This document shows, piece after piece, positions 10,969-29,300 of a stretch of 64,000 bases of DNA. The notes beneath the pieces are model-generated. The model did not search any database and had not been told where the DNA came from. It was given only the letters and a program-made list of their open reading frames with translations. The DNA lies in assembly GCA_003024175.1 (NCBI GenBank), contig MDYQ01000011.1:164326-228325 (forward strand), written 5' to 3'. How positions within the stretch are numbered: position 1 is the first letter of the stretch; every line of letters starts with the position of its first letter. Position numbers and translations under genes: made by a program. The DNA is from Planoprotostelium fungivorum. Its lineage: Eukaryota > Evosea > Variosea > Cavosteliida > Cavosteliaceae.

Positions 10969-12986
10969 CACCACGTGTCGGCCTTGTCGGTCTTGATGGT
11001 GGACCTTCCGGGGGGCTGGTGAGAAGATGAGAAGGTGATGGAAGAGATGGATGTGCCGCGATTACGTGCGATGATTAGATGACACACCTTCTTCGTCACG
11101 TTGAGTCCCGTGAGTGCTTCTTGCTTCGAGACGATTTGTAATTGTGTGAATTTCAAGTTGGTGAAGCGTAAGCCTGATACGGTCATTCCTTGGAGGAAAT
11201 TCGATGACTTCTACCTTTCGGCTCCAGGATGCTGTGGAGGAGGCTGAAATCCACGACGTGCTGGGATTACGTCAGTCTACAACCCGCCATTTTTCGTTCT
11301 ACAACGCGCCACTCACCGAGCCTATGACAAAGTTTGGCCTGGCCGTGAGAAGACAAGTCTGCGTCACGTTGAACCAATCGTCCCTCTCAGCCTTTCATCG
11401 TCACTCGTCTACATCGTTGTAGATGGGATTTCACCTTCGTACCGAAACGGAAATCGGTGTTTCTACCACAAGCGTAGACTCTGAATCCTGTTTCTCCGGA
11501 GAGGGCCAAACTATCGAGGGAGTAGATGCATATTGTCTTGAGAGGTATTCCTTCTCAGCGTCAGGAGGAGAAAAAGGGCGGGAAAAAGATGCGAAAGATG
11601 GCGGGAAAAAATGGCGGGAAAAAAATGGCGGGAATTCTCACCTCCCAAATCGTTCATGCGGTACAAGTTGAATCGAGCTTCGGTGTCTTCATCGTTGATC
11701 TTTGAAATTTCGAGGGTTCGGCTGGACCACTTGACCAAATGTTTGTGTAAGACAGTGCCTCTCATTACCACCGAAGCTTGGAGGTGTCTCTGTGACATTT
11801 CAGCGACATTCACAGATCGCATGACTCACGCTGTACGTCGTGGAGGCAAACTCTTTGTCTTCTTCGAGGGTGTGGGGGGTAGACACATATTTCTTGATAT
11901 TTTCATATAGCTGTACAATCAATGTTCTGTCATTTTCTGTTTGTGTTCTCAATTTATAGCTGAGAGAGTGAAGGAGAACGTGTCGATGAACAAGATGATG
12001 ATGATGATGGATGTCGGTGATGGATACTGTTTGTTGTTTGCAAAATCAACGGTGAAGACGTGCGAGAGGGATTTGTCTGCCTTCAAGTCCAATAGACCTT
12101 CAAAGGTAGATCTGTGGATGGCCTCTCCGTAATGGGCGACGATGATCTCTTTACTCGACATTCGAAATTGAATGACGAGAGCCCTCCATCTGGGAGGGGT
12201 GAGATGTCATCGTGATGGAGATTTGTCGCCCACTTGTTACGATGAAACTCGAAAGTACCAAAGTTGGCGTTGAGTGCATTGCTACCCTCGCTCTCGAGTG
12301 ATGCGATGGAACCCAGAACACTGTCTGAGAGGGATGATGAAGATCCTTGATCTGATACAATGAGGTGATGTAACTTGGATGGTGTATTATCACCTTCATT
12401 ATCACTTGCGGAGCTATCGGATCCATTTTGTTCTTCTTCAGGGCTGTATATCGTCGATTCCAAACCCATACTGACGGTAGTTGAGAATTATCGATTGTAA
12501 TCGAGCCCACCGTGAGCCATCGATTGTATAAGGTATCGGAGGTTCGGCCATTGGAAGTGGTTCTCGAGCGCTCTTCGATCGCATTAATGTGTTATGATTT
12601 ATCAACCTTCTCTGAGCTCCTTGGGTCGTGAAATCATTCTCTTCCTCCAACGGGTTATCTGGTGAAGGATCCGAGTCAAGATCGGTGAGAGAAATGCCTT
12701 TGGTCGGAGTGGGTGAGACGCCGACCGTCTTTGCTAGAGCCTGGAAGAAACGACTCACGCCGGACCCTCCATTGGCTGACATCGTGTTGGTGTTGAGAGA
12801 TGAGAGCACATCACCCGTTGAATCGCGGATTCGCACCTGCGAACCTTAGACATAGCGGTCCGCTTTGAACGATCTGTAAATCGGTGACATACAGTCCGTT
12901 CATTTCCTGGACAGACGTGCCTTCTATATCATCCACATTAAGACAAGAACTCTTCCCTTGAGAGATTCGTTCTTATCAAGTGCCAT
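10969..12986 (-). CDS. Large unknown protein, Ser-rich N-terminus and one folded domain
   Basis: Reads leftward from a probable ATG at 12986 (MALDKNESLKGR) to a stop at 10969 (TIKTDKADTW). The N-terminal third is disordered and rich in Ser, Asp and Glu (SPEEEQNGSDSSASDNEGD). After a 45-nt intron a folded segment follows (FEFHRNKWRALVIQFRMSSK, then EGLLDLKADKSLSHVFTVDF, QLYENIKKYV, RHLQASVVMRGTVLHKHLVK), possibly a PH-like or similar beta-rich domain; I could not identify it. Later exons are Thr/Ser-rich (PSPEKQDSESTLVVETPISV). Two junctions are unsettled: exon 1 near 12840-12950, where a second open frame (SCLNVDDIEGTSVQEMNG...) competes, and the large intron near 11530-11650 that contains TTTTTTCCCGCCA repeats. 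Confidence 0.5.
11408..11423. repeat. Intronic palindrome copy (TCTACATCGTTGTAGA)
   Basis: Lies within the 76-nt intron 11359-11434 of the large unknown minus-strand gene, near its 5' splice site. The same gene has half-sites nearby at 11273-11310 (CTACAACCCGCC, CTACAACGCGCC). Confidence 0.7.
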
Positions 12987-13011
12987 GAGACGAAAAACCT
13001 TCAACAACGTT

Positions 13012-14478
13012 TCACTGTGGTTTATCCTTCTTCGTTTCTCTCGCGATGATGAGTCTTGCATCTCTGAGCCCTCCACCCTGATGGGAGCTGATCATGAGGA
13101 CCTCCGGCACGAAACACTTTGAGTATCGGTTCCTCTCCGTCACTCCATCTTTGACGAGTGCGACTCTTCGAGCAATGTCAACGTCTTCCACGAGATCGCA
13201 TTTCGTGAGGACCACTTGGTACTTGACGTTGTGGGATTCTAACATCTGCATCATGTCGAAGTCCTGGATGAGTCACTCGTGAGATCATCGCTGGATGGGG
13301 TCGATGATGTCATTGATGTCGATGATGTCATTGATGTCGATGATGTCATTGATGTCGATTCTGTGAATGATGATGCATGATGCCGATCATTGATGTCGAT
13401 GATGTGCCTGTGAATGATGTCGATGATGATGTGAAGGTGAAGGCGACTGCAGAGGATGATCTCACCACTTGTTTAATATTGTGTCGTGCTGTAAGATGTC
13501 AATCTGTGTCCTCCCACATCATGCGACTCACAATCTACGAGCAAAAAGACCCGCTTGAGAGTCTTCCTCTGACTCAGATAATGGTTCATGTTATCATTCC
13601 ACATCTTCTTTGACTCTTCGTCCGCATAGGCGAACCCGTAACTGATAATTTCGTCAGGATCTCATCGACTATCCCGCCTCATCACCCAGGTAGATCGATC
13701 AGGTAGAAACGATTCTTGAATTCGAACCAATTGATCGACTGAAAATTCGTCGACATTTCATCCAAATTTACATCTCACCTGAGTCAACCCCGGTACACGA
13801 CTCGTCTTCGCCACGCGTTTACCCTGGATCGTCTCAATGTTTCGGTCCCATCTACAACTCTCCATTCTCACCGATAAGGCGTTGATTAAGGTGGATTTTC
13901 CGACGTTGCTGCGGCCAACGAAGGCGAACTCGGGCAGTTTCTCTGGCAGGTAAGAACGAGATGTCTGCGCTGAACCGAGGAAGGTGGGAGGAGAAGAGAA
14001 GGTCTTTGCGATCATGGCCTCTTCTGCTACATCGTGGATGATGGGCTTCGGTTTGTCGTGGGAGATGGTGTGACCGGATTTGTCCTTCTTTGGTGGTTTC
14101 GGTTTGCCGAGGCCGATGGCTCTGAGCTTTTTAAGAATGATGGGATCGGGTTGCATCATTCGGAATTGCTTGTTTCGACTGATGGACGAGGGATCTTCGG
14201 CTGCATGAGAGAGATCAGACGAGGAAGATCGTGTCAATGAGTGATTCGTTACCAGATGGAGTCTTCTGACGGAGATGATATCGCGTGCGAACGTATTCAA
14301 CGATCTTGACGCCCTCTTTTGTCAGCTTGGGAGGTTTGATGATGTCTCCATCGGGTTGTGTGGGGTCGATCGAAGGGTGATGTGATGTTGGATTGGGCGG
14401 TTTCGTAGTGTTTGATACATGACGTGTGAAGATCGGACGTCTTTGAACCTGTAAGACAGATATACTTCGAGAAAGCAT
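13012..14478 (-). CDS. EngB/YihA-type ribosome-biogenesis GTPase, probably mitochondrial
   Basis: TRAFAC-class GTPase; bacterial EngB assists large-subunit assembly. ATG at 14478 (MLSRSISVLQVQRRPIFTRH) begins a basic, Ser-rich presequence typical of mitochondrial import. The spliced GTPase domain shows G1 GRSNVGKSTLINALS, the EngB linker GKRVAKTSRVPGLTQ, G3 LIDLPGYGFA and G4 VVLTKCDLV, closing with PEVLMISSHQGGGL. The exon carrying SRHNIKQV is joined to DFDMMQMLESH across a 202-nt intron (13264-13465) that is expanded by 18-bp tandem repeats. A nuclear-encoded organelle assembly factor is the natural reading. It diverges from the GH47 gene with only 100 bp between starts. Confidence 0.9.
13301..13356. 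repeat. 18-bp tandem repeat in EngB intron
   Basis: Three perfect units of TCGATGATGTCATTGATG followed by degenerate copies up to about 13440. It makes this intron about four times longer than its neighbours. Confidence 0.85.
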
Positions 14479-14578
14479 CACGATCGGGTTGTGATCGTGA
14501 TGTGATGTGTCTCAAACAATTCGACTCTTCGTTGTAAACGCAGCCACGTGACTGCAAACATCTTCGGGACAGACATCA

Positions 14579-16454
14579 ATGAGGGTGACACTAGCCCTTC
14601 TCACCCTCTCCTCCCTGTTCGCTATATACCATTGTACATACACTTCGACAGATGTTTTAGAGGACAGACGCAATGCGATCAGACAGGCCACGAAACACGC
14701 TTGGAGGGGTTATAAGAAGCACGCCGGATTCAAGAATGATGAGTTGAGACCTGTCACAGCCAAATCATACAATTGGATGAACATGTCGATCACCGTCTTC
14801 AGCGCCCTCGACACACTATACATCATGGACCTCAAGGTAGTTCCATATGGCGACCTTTCTTTTAACTTCAAGAGTTCTGAAAGGTCCAGGATGAATACGA
14901 GGAGGCAAGAGATTGGGCAGTAAGCGGATTAGATTTGCAGAGAGACCTAAACGTCTCGTTCTTCGAAACAAATATTCGAGTCGTCGGTGGTCTATTGGGT
15001 GAGTTCGCACATCTTACGTGTCTCATCATGATCTGATCTCATCTGGCAGGAGCTTATGATCTTACGAAAGACAAGCAATTGTTGAAACAAGCTGTCAAGG
15101 TGATTCCAATCTCTATATCTGCGCACCTTCACCTTGGATCTGAGATCATCATCAGGTAGCCGACAAGATGATGCCCGCCTTCAACAACAAAGGAATCATT
15201 CCATTCCCATCGATCAACTTACAGACAGGTAAAGGTTACGCCACATGGTCAGATCACGTCACCACTCTGGCCGAACTCGGAAGTTTTCAACTCGAATTCA
15301 ATTATCTATCACACCACACGAACAACCCAAAATACGCAGGTAAGCCCTCCCTCTTCGTTCTTCTCTGACTCTTTACAGCTTACTCGCTCAAGGTAGTCGC
15401 TCACATGCAGAGTCTGAAGCCCGCTCATGGTCTTTACCCCACTCTGTACAATTTGAAAGACGGAAAGATATCGAGTCATCCGTCGAATCTGTATACCTTT
15501 GGAGCTTCTTCTGATTCGTTCTACGAATATGTACTCAAACAATGTGAGCACGTGTTTTATTCCATTTTAAATCCAATCACGAAGGCCATGCATTTGACGT
15601 GGAGATGAGATCACTGATGACATCATGCAGGGTTACAGACGGGGAAGAGAGACAAAAAGTTGAGACAGATGTACGATGAGAGCGTGGAGGGCATGCTGTC
15701 CATGGTGTATCGATCCAAGTTCTCCCACAACGTCTATATCGTAGAAAAGAAGGGATTAGGTTATGTCCTTCACGAGATGGATCATTTGGCTTGTTTCGTG
15801 CCCGGAATGCTGGCCCTGGGTGATTTATTTCGATTTAATCTTCCGTTTACAACGCTGAGCACGTGACCAGGCGCTCACGGCGAGACGTTGGATCGGGACA
15901 TGATGTTGGCGGAAGAGATGATGACATCATGCATGGACCTCTACGCCTGCTCATCTTCGGGTCTGGCGCCCGATCGAGTTCGATTCCACGCCAGCAACAT
16001 CTACGACTTCACACCGGTGGACGCGAGGTGATGGTCGACACCGACCATCACAAAGACATGATCTCATGTCGTCAGATATCTTCTCCGCCCGGAGACGTTA
16101 GAGAGTCTGTATGTTCTGTGGAAGAAGACAGGAGACGAAAAGTACAGAGGATGGGCGTGGAAAGTCTTCACAGCCATAGAGAGGAATTGCAAGACCAAGT
16201 ATGGATATTCTGGAATCAAAGATGCGACACGAGTTGTTGACACACCGAAAGACGATGTGCAGGTGATGGATGTGATGGATGTGATGATTGGTGATTGATG
16301 ATGTGAACAGCACGCTTATCTTCTGTCGGAGACATTCAAGTATCTCTATCTCATCTTTGAAGATGATGCCAAGGCATCGTATGATCTGCGGCGGGTGGTC
16401 TTCAATACGGAAGCTCATGCGTTGACGATCTTTCACAAGAGCGCGGTGAAATAA
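14579..16454 (+). CDS. GH47 class I alpha-1,2-mannosidase
   Basis: Trims mannose from N-glycans in the ER or Golgi using Ca2+. The signal sequence or anchor is MRVTLALLTLSSLFAIYHC. The spliced frame follows the family closely: TKHAWRGYKKHAGFKNDELRP, the ALDTLYIMDL block, FETNIRVVGGLLGAYDLTKD, ATWSDHVTTLAELGSFQLEF, GASSDSFYEYVLKQWLQTGK and FVPGMLALG. It closes with LLRPETLESLYVLWKKTGDE, RNCKTKYGYSGIKD and VFNTEAHAL, whose Thr coordinates Ca2+. About 480 residues in at least eight exons. The TAA is embedded in AAATAAAATGG, so the polyadenylation signal overlaps the stop. Confidence 0.94.
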
Positions 16455-16532
16455 AATGGAGTACACATGATGCACCTTCATCTTTCGCTCACGGTGTCTT
16501 GATTCTCTTTATAGTAAAACATGTTCCCCTCT

Positions 16533-17817
16533 CTATACAACGTTGAACATCCATGGATGCACATCCAGGAGACATGATTGGTTCATGTCGATCTGAAGGC
16601 CCGGTTCCGTCTTTACCAGTTGCATCATGTCTCGATTCATCTCTTCCGGAGGTGGCCCTCTATGATAGCTGATGAATGTCATCCCAGGTGGAGGATGCAT
16701 GAATGGATCCTCTTCAAACATCTTCTTCACGGCCACTGAATCAGGGAGGGCCTGGCCAGTAGCCGCGAGATTCATCCGGTGTAACATCTCTTTCGTTGTG
16801 ACGGGGGCTGTTCCATCGTCTTGTGCCCTGGCAACTAACTCGACGAGAACTCGAAGGTTTGTGTTGGCGGCATGGATCTCTCTGTAGAGGGTGGTCGTCG
16901 CAGGAGGTAAGAGACTGTATTCAACGAAGCACCACGGTGAGTTCTCTAACCAGCTGACCTGAGATAGATTGATTAGTCATGTGTTACATTCGGAAGAGTG
17001 CACCTGTCGGCGGAGTCTCTGGTGTTTCACTCGGGTGTAATGATACCTCCTATACATTGCACGTCCCATTCGTATGGCACCTCTGCTCGGCTTCCAAAAG
17101 ACACCGTCACTCTTGGCCGACGGTACGAAAACGCCTTTATAGAGGTAACAGACTGGCAGGGGCATCAATAAGGTGTCCATGTTCTCGTCTGAAATCCATC
17201 ACCTTCCCCCATTCCTCCTCACTCACCTATGACTATGGCCCTCTCCGTTTTGAACAGAGACGAATCCACATGTTCTAAAGAAGATACGGCTCCGAGGAGG
17301 TCCTCCACGAACTCTGTCCACTCGTTGCGTGACCACTCCATATCCCCGCTCAGAAGGAAATAATTGTATCTTGATCTCAGAGGCAGTAGTGTTGCCATGA
17401 TGCCATGCGGATGATGTGGTGGGTCTTCTTTTAGTATTATCAGAATTTGATCACCGTGGCACTGCCCTGCGTATGGCGACGTATCCGTGATGAAGAGACT
17501 TCTCGTAGAACTCCTTCCTGAGTCCTTAAGAAAAGATCCTGTGGTCAAAGTCGCAATGTATACCCGCTGTTCTTGTACCTCGCCCATCATGCGTAATTAG
17601 AGACGTCTTCTGTGCGGTGTTGGGTGCTATTCCACTCACTTTCCACAAGTGTGGTATGCAGAGTGCCCATCGGGTCCGTTGTTCTTTTTCCTCTTCCGAA
17701 ATGTTTGTGAAATCTACGAAGAAAATATCTTCTGATGCCCTACACGGCGTGACACACGGTACCCGTGGGTAAGTCGGTGCACCCAATTCGTGGATGAATC
17801 ATCCAATACGCATCCAT
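16533..17817 (-). CDS. Unknown conserved-looking protein
   Basis: ATG at 17817 (MDAYWMIHPRIGASEDIFF) and stop at 16533 (LLDVHPWMFNVV), in about five exons with short introns; the first (43 nt) is needed to keep the frame. The protein has segments that look folded: RWALCIPHLWKV, RVYIATLTTGSFLKD, SRYNYFLLSGDMEWSRNEW and CYLYKGVFVPSAKSDG. A markedly basic stretch (SRGAIRMGRAMYRRYHYTRV, then KHQRLRRQ) could bind nucleic acid. The C-terminus is Pro/Met-rich. I recognise no family. The basic stretch and the Trp spacing hint at a DNA-binding domain, but this is a guess. Confidence 0.55.
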
Positions 17818-17988
17818 TCTAGTCAAAATGATGAATAAAATGAATTAAAATGAATTGCCTCCAATGCTCGATTCGTATTTTTCTGATGAAGCTTTTGTCT
17901 TCAGCTCACGATCGATGAATGAAGAGATGACGAGTGATCCAGAGGTATCGCCATCAACTACAAACGAATCACACGTCCGCAGCAGTCT

Positions 17989-19543
17989 TTATGAAGAGAG
18001 GAAGACGTTATTCGTCACCCCTCCTTCTCTGTACACCGGAGACTTCTCATCTTCTCTCCATGCGTTGCCTATCTTGTACTTGTAGAGGTACCTCTTTCCC
18101 CTCTCCAGCCCAGACACCGTAACCGTAAATTTCGACGGAAATTCTGGGTCAGGTTTCATCGGAGTGAGAGTCCACTGAGTCCAATCTCCCGCCAGGTAGA
18201 CCTGATGGAGTCGGCTGGTTGTAGATGGATAAATCGACTCACATTATCGTTCTTATTTCCGTACCACGTGAAAGTGTGGGATAGCTCATTTGACCTGATG
18301 GAGTGTACAGTTGTGATCACGTGACATCACCACTTACCCTTCCTTATCGTCGTCCATCGGAGGTTCAGCTCTATGATATTTCAGTGTATACAACGTTGTA
18401 GACGAACACTCACGTGTCTATTTCCTCATGGGGTCGTTGATCGGTGGGATTCTCATCTGCACCGTCGCGATGATCAGTCACATGTGACACCACCTCCTCT
18501 GGAACAGAGTGGATGACGTCATCATTCGTCACTGCTACCTCGGTCGCTGTGGTCTCTTCGATAGTTTCCGACGAAATTTCTGCGACTTTCACGCTCTCAG
18601 ATTGTACAGCGACTGGTGCAGGAGGAGCATTGTCCGTCGACATGTCGACAGTCGTTTCACTTTCACTGACATCTTCCTCTTTTCCGATGGAAATTTCTGC
18701 TACTTTCACGGCCTCGAGTTGTACGGTGGGTGATTCGGCCTTGATTTCGGGTGCAGGATCGGATTTCTTTTGCTCTACAACTGGCTTCTCAAGAGGATGA
18801 CATTCAGAAGGTGCATCTGATGATCGGGTCTGATGAAAAATGAGATCGTTCCATTATCATTATCATCTGATCTCACCATCATCTGTTGAGATAGTCTCTT
18901 GTGCTTCTCCCTCGCTTCGAGCTGAGTTCATTCAATCGTCTGTCCGTGATTCGGATCATCACCTCCGCTTGTCTCTGTAATCTCTCTCTATTCTCCCGAA
19001 CAGCCCTCTTCCACTCTTCTTCCTCTCTTCTCGCTCGCTCTACATCTTCTTCCTTCTTTCGGGCTGCTTCGATCTGTGTGTCCGTCAGACGATTGCAAGA
19101 GGATGTCATCCACACACCTCCTCCCTCTCCTTCTTCTTTTTCTCTTCATCGGTGATGCTGACGGTGGCTACATCTCCCGCGTCGATTTTCTTCGATCCTC
19201 TACTCGTTCTCTTTGTCTTTGGGGACTCTGTAACTTCCGGTGATGCGGAAGCATTTGGAGATGTTCTTCCCAGCAATCGGCCGATGATGCTATCCAATTT
19301 AGAGGATTTCGTAGGCTTCGCTGTGGCCGTTCCCAGAGGTAGAGGTGCCATCTTATCTCCTCTGAAGGATTCCTCCACACGAGCACCCACAGTCATCGAT
19401 CGTAGACGTCCACCCAAAGATGGAGACGAAGAAGGTGACGATGTTAACCTCGGCATCGGACGAGATGATGTGATGATCTCGGTGCAGCTGTCAGAATGAA
19501 AGATCCGACTCGTTCTCGGAGAATAGTGGGAGAGATATCTCAT
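17989..19543 (-). CDS. Coiled-coil protein with C-terminal AMPK/CBM48 glycogen-binding domain
   Basis: ATG at 19543 (MRYLSHYSPRTSRIFHSD), stop at 17989. The N-terminal 150 residues are Ser/Thr/Pro-rich and basic. A charged single helix or coiled coil follows (EEKKKKEREEIEAARKKEED, RARREEEEWKRAVRENRERL), then an acidic Glu/Thr/Ser linker with an internal repeat (VKVAEIS twice). The last exons form a glycogen-binding fold: HTFTWYGNKNDNVYLAGDWT, then QWTLTPMKPDPEFPSKFTVT and RGKRYLYKYKIGNAWREDEK. The YLAGDWTQW motif and aromatic pattern match AMPK-beta/CBM48 domains. The intron at 18371-18413 holds a copy of the intronic palindrome. A role in tethering a partner to glycogen is inference. Confidence 0.75.
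18389..18400. repeat. Intronic palindrome copy (TACAACGTTGTA core)
   Basis: Central in the 43-nt intron 18371-18413 of the CBM48-domain gene. Confidence 0.7.
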
Positions 19544-19791
19544 CGTAAGCGAACGTCGGGCTCTTTGTTCTCATTCAGATCATCGGTCTGGATGCCTTCT
19601 CTGTGTGGTGACTCATCACTGGTGGGTTAACTTCCACCTGACATAGAGGGATTAGGACGATCAGATGATGGACTGAATCGAGTGACAGAAGCTTGTAGAA
19701 AATGGAATCATACCATTGTGCTTCATAGACATGTATCCTATCTGTCAATTCGTAACTCAAACTGATGTTATACATTCTTTGACGACATCAG

Positions 19792-26041
<6,250 letters not shown>

Positions 26042-26362
26042 AAAGAGGGAAGCTGTTGGGTGATGCAGCGGGTCGATAAAAGATCGAAAGTCTACGCTAT
26101 TGGTCGATAAGACACTCTCAATGCAATACGTTGACGAAACGTGTCCCACAACTTTTTCTTCTGCTCGATGGTGCATAACTCTGCAAAGTGTTCAATAGTC
26201 AATCAAACCACAGAACAGTCATGGATTGATAGAACTATTGCAAGAGATAAATCAAAAAATACATTGATTTAGAGTGATTTTCCTCGGGGGGGCTCTTGTC
26301 ATTTTTTTAGGGGCTGTGGATAGAGATGAATCGTTTCCCTTTCATTTATCCGAGATTCGTCA
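26042..26362. other. Convergent 3' region
   Basis: About 320 bases between the ABCC stop and the stop of the leftward beta-helix/esterase gene. It is AT-rich around 26230-26300. No gene was seen. Confidence 0.5.
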
Positions 26363-29300
26363 TTACAAGAAAAAGCACCCGATAACAGCCAACGAGGTGA
26401 GTCCCACTGTCAGGCTAGAGCCTTCGCTCGATTGGTTCGAGCTTTCAGTAGGTACAACAACAGCTGATGAAGAGGTGACAGCATCCACAGAGTTGGTTTC
26501 GGAAGGTGCCGTTGAGGTGTCTGAAGGTGTCGCTGTCACCGATGATGACGTGGAAGATGATGTTGCCGATGATGATGTTGCCGATGATGATGTGGAGGAT
26601 GAAGTCGTGGGCAATAGGTAGGCCGGCAGGGGATACTTTGTGAAGAAGGGAAGGAGGTAGTCGTTGGCATTGATGACAGTGGGATCACAATCATTGTTTC
26701 CAGCGACACCATTGCACTGAGAGGGCAGGGTGACCCTCGGCCAAGCGTGATCCATGCCTCCGATCTTAAAGTGATCGACTTCTCCTCCTGTGGCACATCC
26801 CGCCGACCAGCTCGTCACGTTGACGATACCCTACACATCTTCAGACATCGAACGCGATCCTGACGTCTAAAACAACTCACTCCATTCAAAGAGACCACGT
26901 TCGATTGTGTCAAGCTGCAGTTCTGGCGGGCGGCCCAGCCTGAGACGAAATTTGGAGAAGAAGTAATATTGGCACCGTTTGAGAAACCTCCGACGTAAGG
27001 GATCGTATCATCGGCCGTGCCGTGGAAATCCATGATGGGAATACCACGATTGATCTGACAAGCGTTTCCCACACCGAAGGCGTAATCTACGTCGGGTCAA
27101 CGCGGTCAATGCGTTCGGTACGTACTCGTGTAGATGGCAGCGCTGACGGTGGAGAAAGCGGCGATGACGTTGGCGGCAGCGGGGGTGCAGGCCAAGTAGT
27201 TTGCGAAACCACCTCCATTTGATTTTCCGGTGGCGTAGATTCGGCTCGAATCGATGCAGAGATCCGTCTTGATGACTTCGATCATCTTGAGAGTGAATCC
27301 AACGTCATCCACGCTCGTATTGGAATAAGGAGCACCTGTGAGATCGTCAACATACATCTCATCATCATCACGATCATCGTGATCGTGAGATGATCATCGT
27401 CATGACTCACTCAACCAGGCCGTGGTACCCTTCGTTCCTGCGACACCTTGAGGATACACCACGACGAAGGCTCGGCCGTCGACTTTTAGTCCCAGCGTCG
27501 ACAGACCACTGATGTCTTCCTGATTGGCGGAATCTCTCGTTGCCCCGTGGAAGGAGAAGATGAGAGGAGCGGACACGGAAGAGTTGTAGTCGGCGGGTAC
27601 GTGGACCGTGTAGCTGCGGCGGGGCTGGTTGGGAGCGTAGCCGGCTGAAAAGGTGAAAGTGGTCGTGGAGCCCAGGGTGTAGCCTGTGGGGAGGCTGTTC
27701 CCGCCACAACCGAAAGTGGAGGGAGGGGGGGAGGTTGTCCCCACCGTGAAAGTGCTGGTCGTGAACGTGCTGGGAGCCACGTATCCTGTCGGATCACAGC
27801 TGACGCCTTTCGAATAGGCGACGAGATTTCCTGTGAAACTGTCAGAATATCGATGGAAATTTCACCGAATTCACCGTTGGGGCAAGAGACGGTCGTGGAG
27901 AAGTCTCCACTGAGGGCGACCGGAGATCCAGGAGCAGTTGTGACGCTCTTCACGTCTATGGTATTACCGGTACCGTCAGCAGATGACGTTCCAGTCACGT
28001 ACAAGAGAGATCCATTGGTCGCCTGGTTACCACGGATGAGCGTGTCGTCCACCTGTCTTCTGTCAGGCGAAATCTACGTGAAATTTCCTACCGTCAGAGT
28101 GACACCGGCGATAGAGAAAGCGCCGCCCTGAAGTGCCACGTTGCTCGTGATGGTCGAAGATACGATGGTGACGGTGGTGGTCGCTGGCAGGTAGAAGGCT
28201 CCACCGTTTTGGCTGGCAGAGTTGGAGGCAGCGGTGCAGCCGCTGAGGCTTAACGTCTGTACTTGTCCGTAGAAAGAGAGAGCTCCTCCGTTCGATCCTT
28301 GACTGTTGGTGATGTTGGTGTTGGAGAGGGTGACCTGCGGCTGAGTGAGAAAGTCGTGGAGAATCGAAATTACGTACGGTGGTAACGGAGGCGGATGAGC
28401 CGATGGAGAAGGCGCCGCCCGATGCGATGGACTGTTATGACGTCATCATACGTAACCCGAAATTTCACTGAAACTCACCGTGAACGCGCTGTCGGCCACG
28501 GCAATCTGTCCCACCGTTCCAGATGTGATCGACAGTGCCGTTACACTGGACGACACCACATTGACTCCGGACAATGACAGGGTATTGAAGTTGGTTCCCG
28601 CGCAGAAAAATCCAGCACCCCCGTTGTACCCGTTGACTCTAGTGTTGTAGATGAACACGTCGTTGACGTTCCCGCCAAATTGTACGGCGCAATTGGCAGA
28701 GTAGAGGAAATCGAAAGTGTTCGAGTTGAATGCCAATTGCGATCCAGTGAGGGTGAAGAGGGTGTCGGGAGACGTAATGTTACGTACGGTATTTCCGGCG
28801 ATGGCGGTATTGTTCCCAGAGCTGGAGAACAATCCTCCGATGGTATTCGTGAATCGATTGTTCGTCACCGATATTTGAGATGCAACGGAAGAGAAAGTGA
28901 GGACTTGTTGCTGCAGAGATAAGCCAGAGAAAGTGTTGCCGTCCACGCTGACAGAGGACAACAGAGTCTTCCCCGTGATGAATACCACGGAGGGTGCCAC
29001 GATAGAGGAGAAGCTCGTATCAAAGACGGAGACAGTGAGAGCTGCGGACAGCACCAATGGATATCTTCCGGCGAGGGAAAGAGTGACGCCCGAAACGGTG
29101 GACTTTGAGATTCGGACGTTGTCGTAGGATTTAGTGGAGACGACAGTGCTGTCGTAACCGGACAATGCAGTGGATCGGATGTTGATGGACGCTCCGACGG
29201 AGGCCGAATTCGAACTTCTGTCGGCGTTGATGTAAGTGGCACCCGGGACACCACCGCATGAGACATCATCGGACGTGACGTTTAGAGACGATGTGCTGAT

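Noticed and set aside
13264-13465. CRISPR-like repeat array
   Set aside because: The repeats are directly adjacent 18-mers without unique spacers and sit in a spliced intron of a eukaryotic gene.
26363-26621. Plus-strand Asp/Val repeat frame (DDVADDDVADDD...)
   Set aside because: It is the antisense of the Ser/Thr stalk of the esterase fusion.
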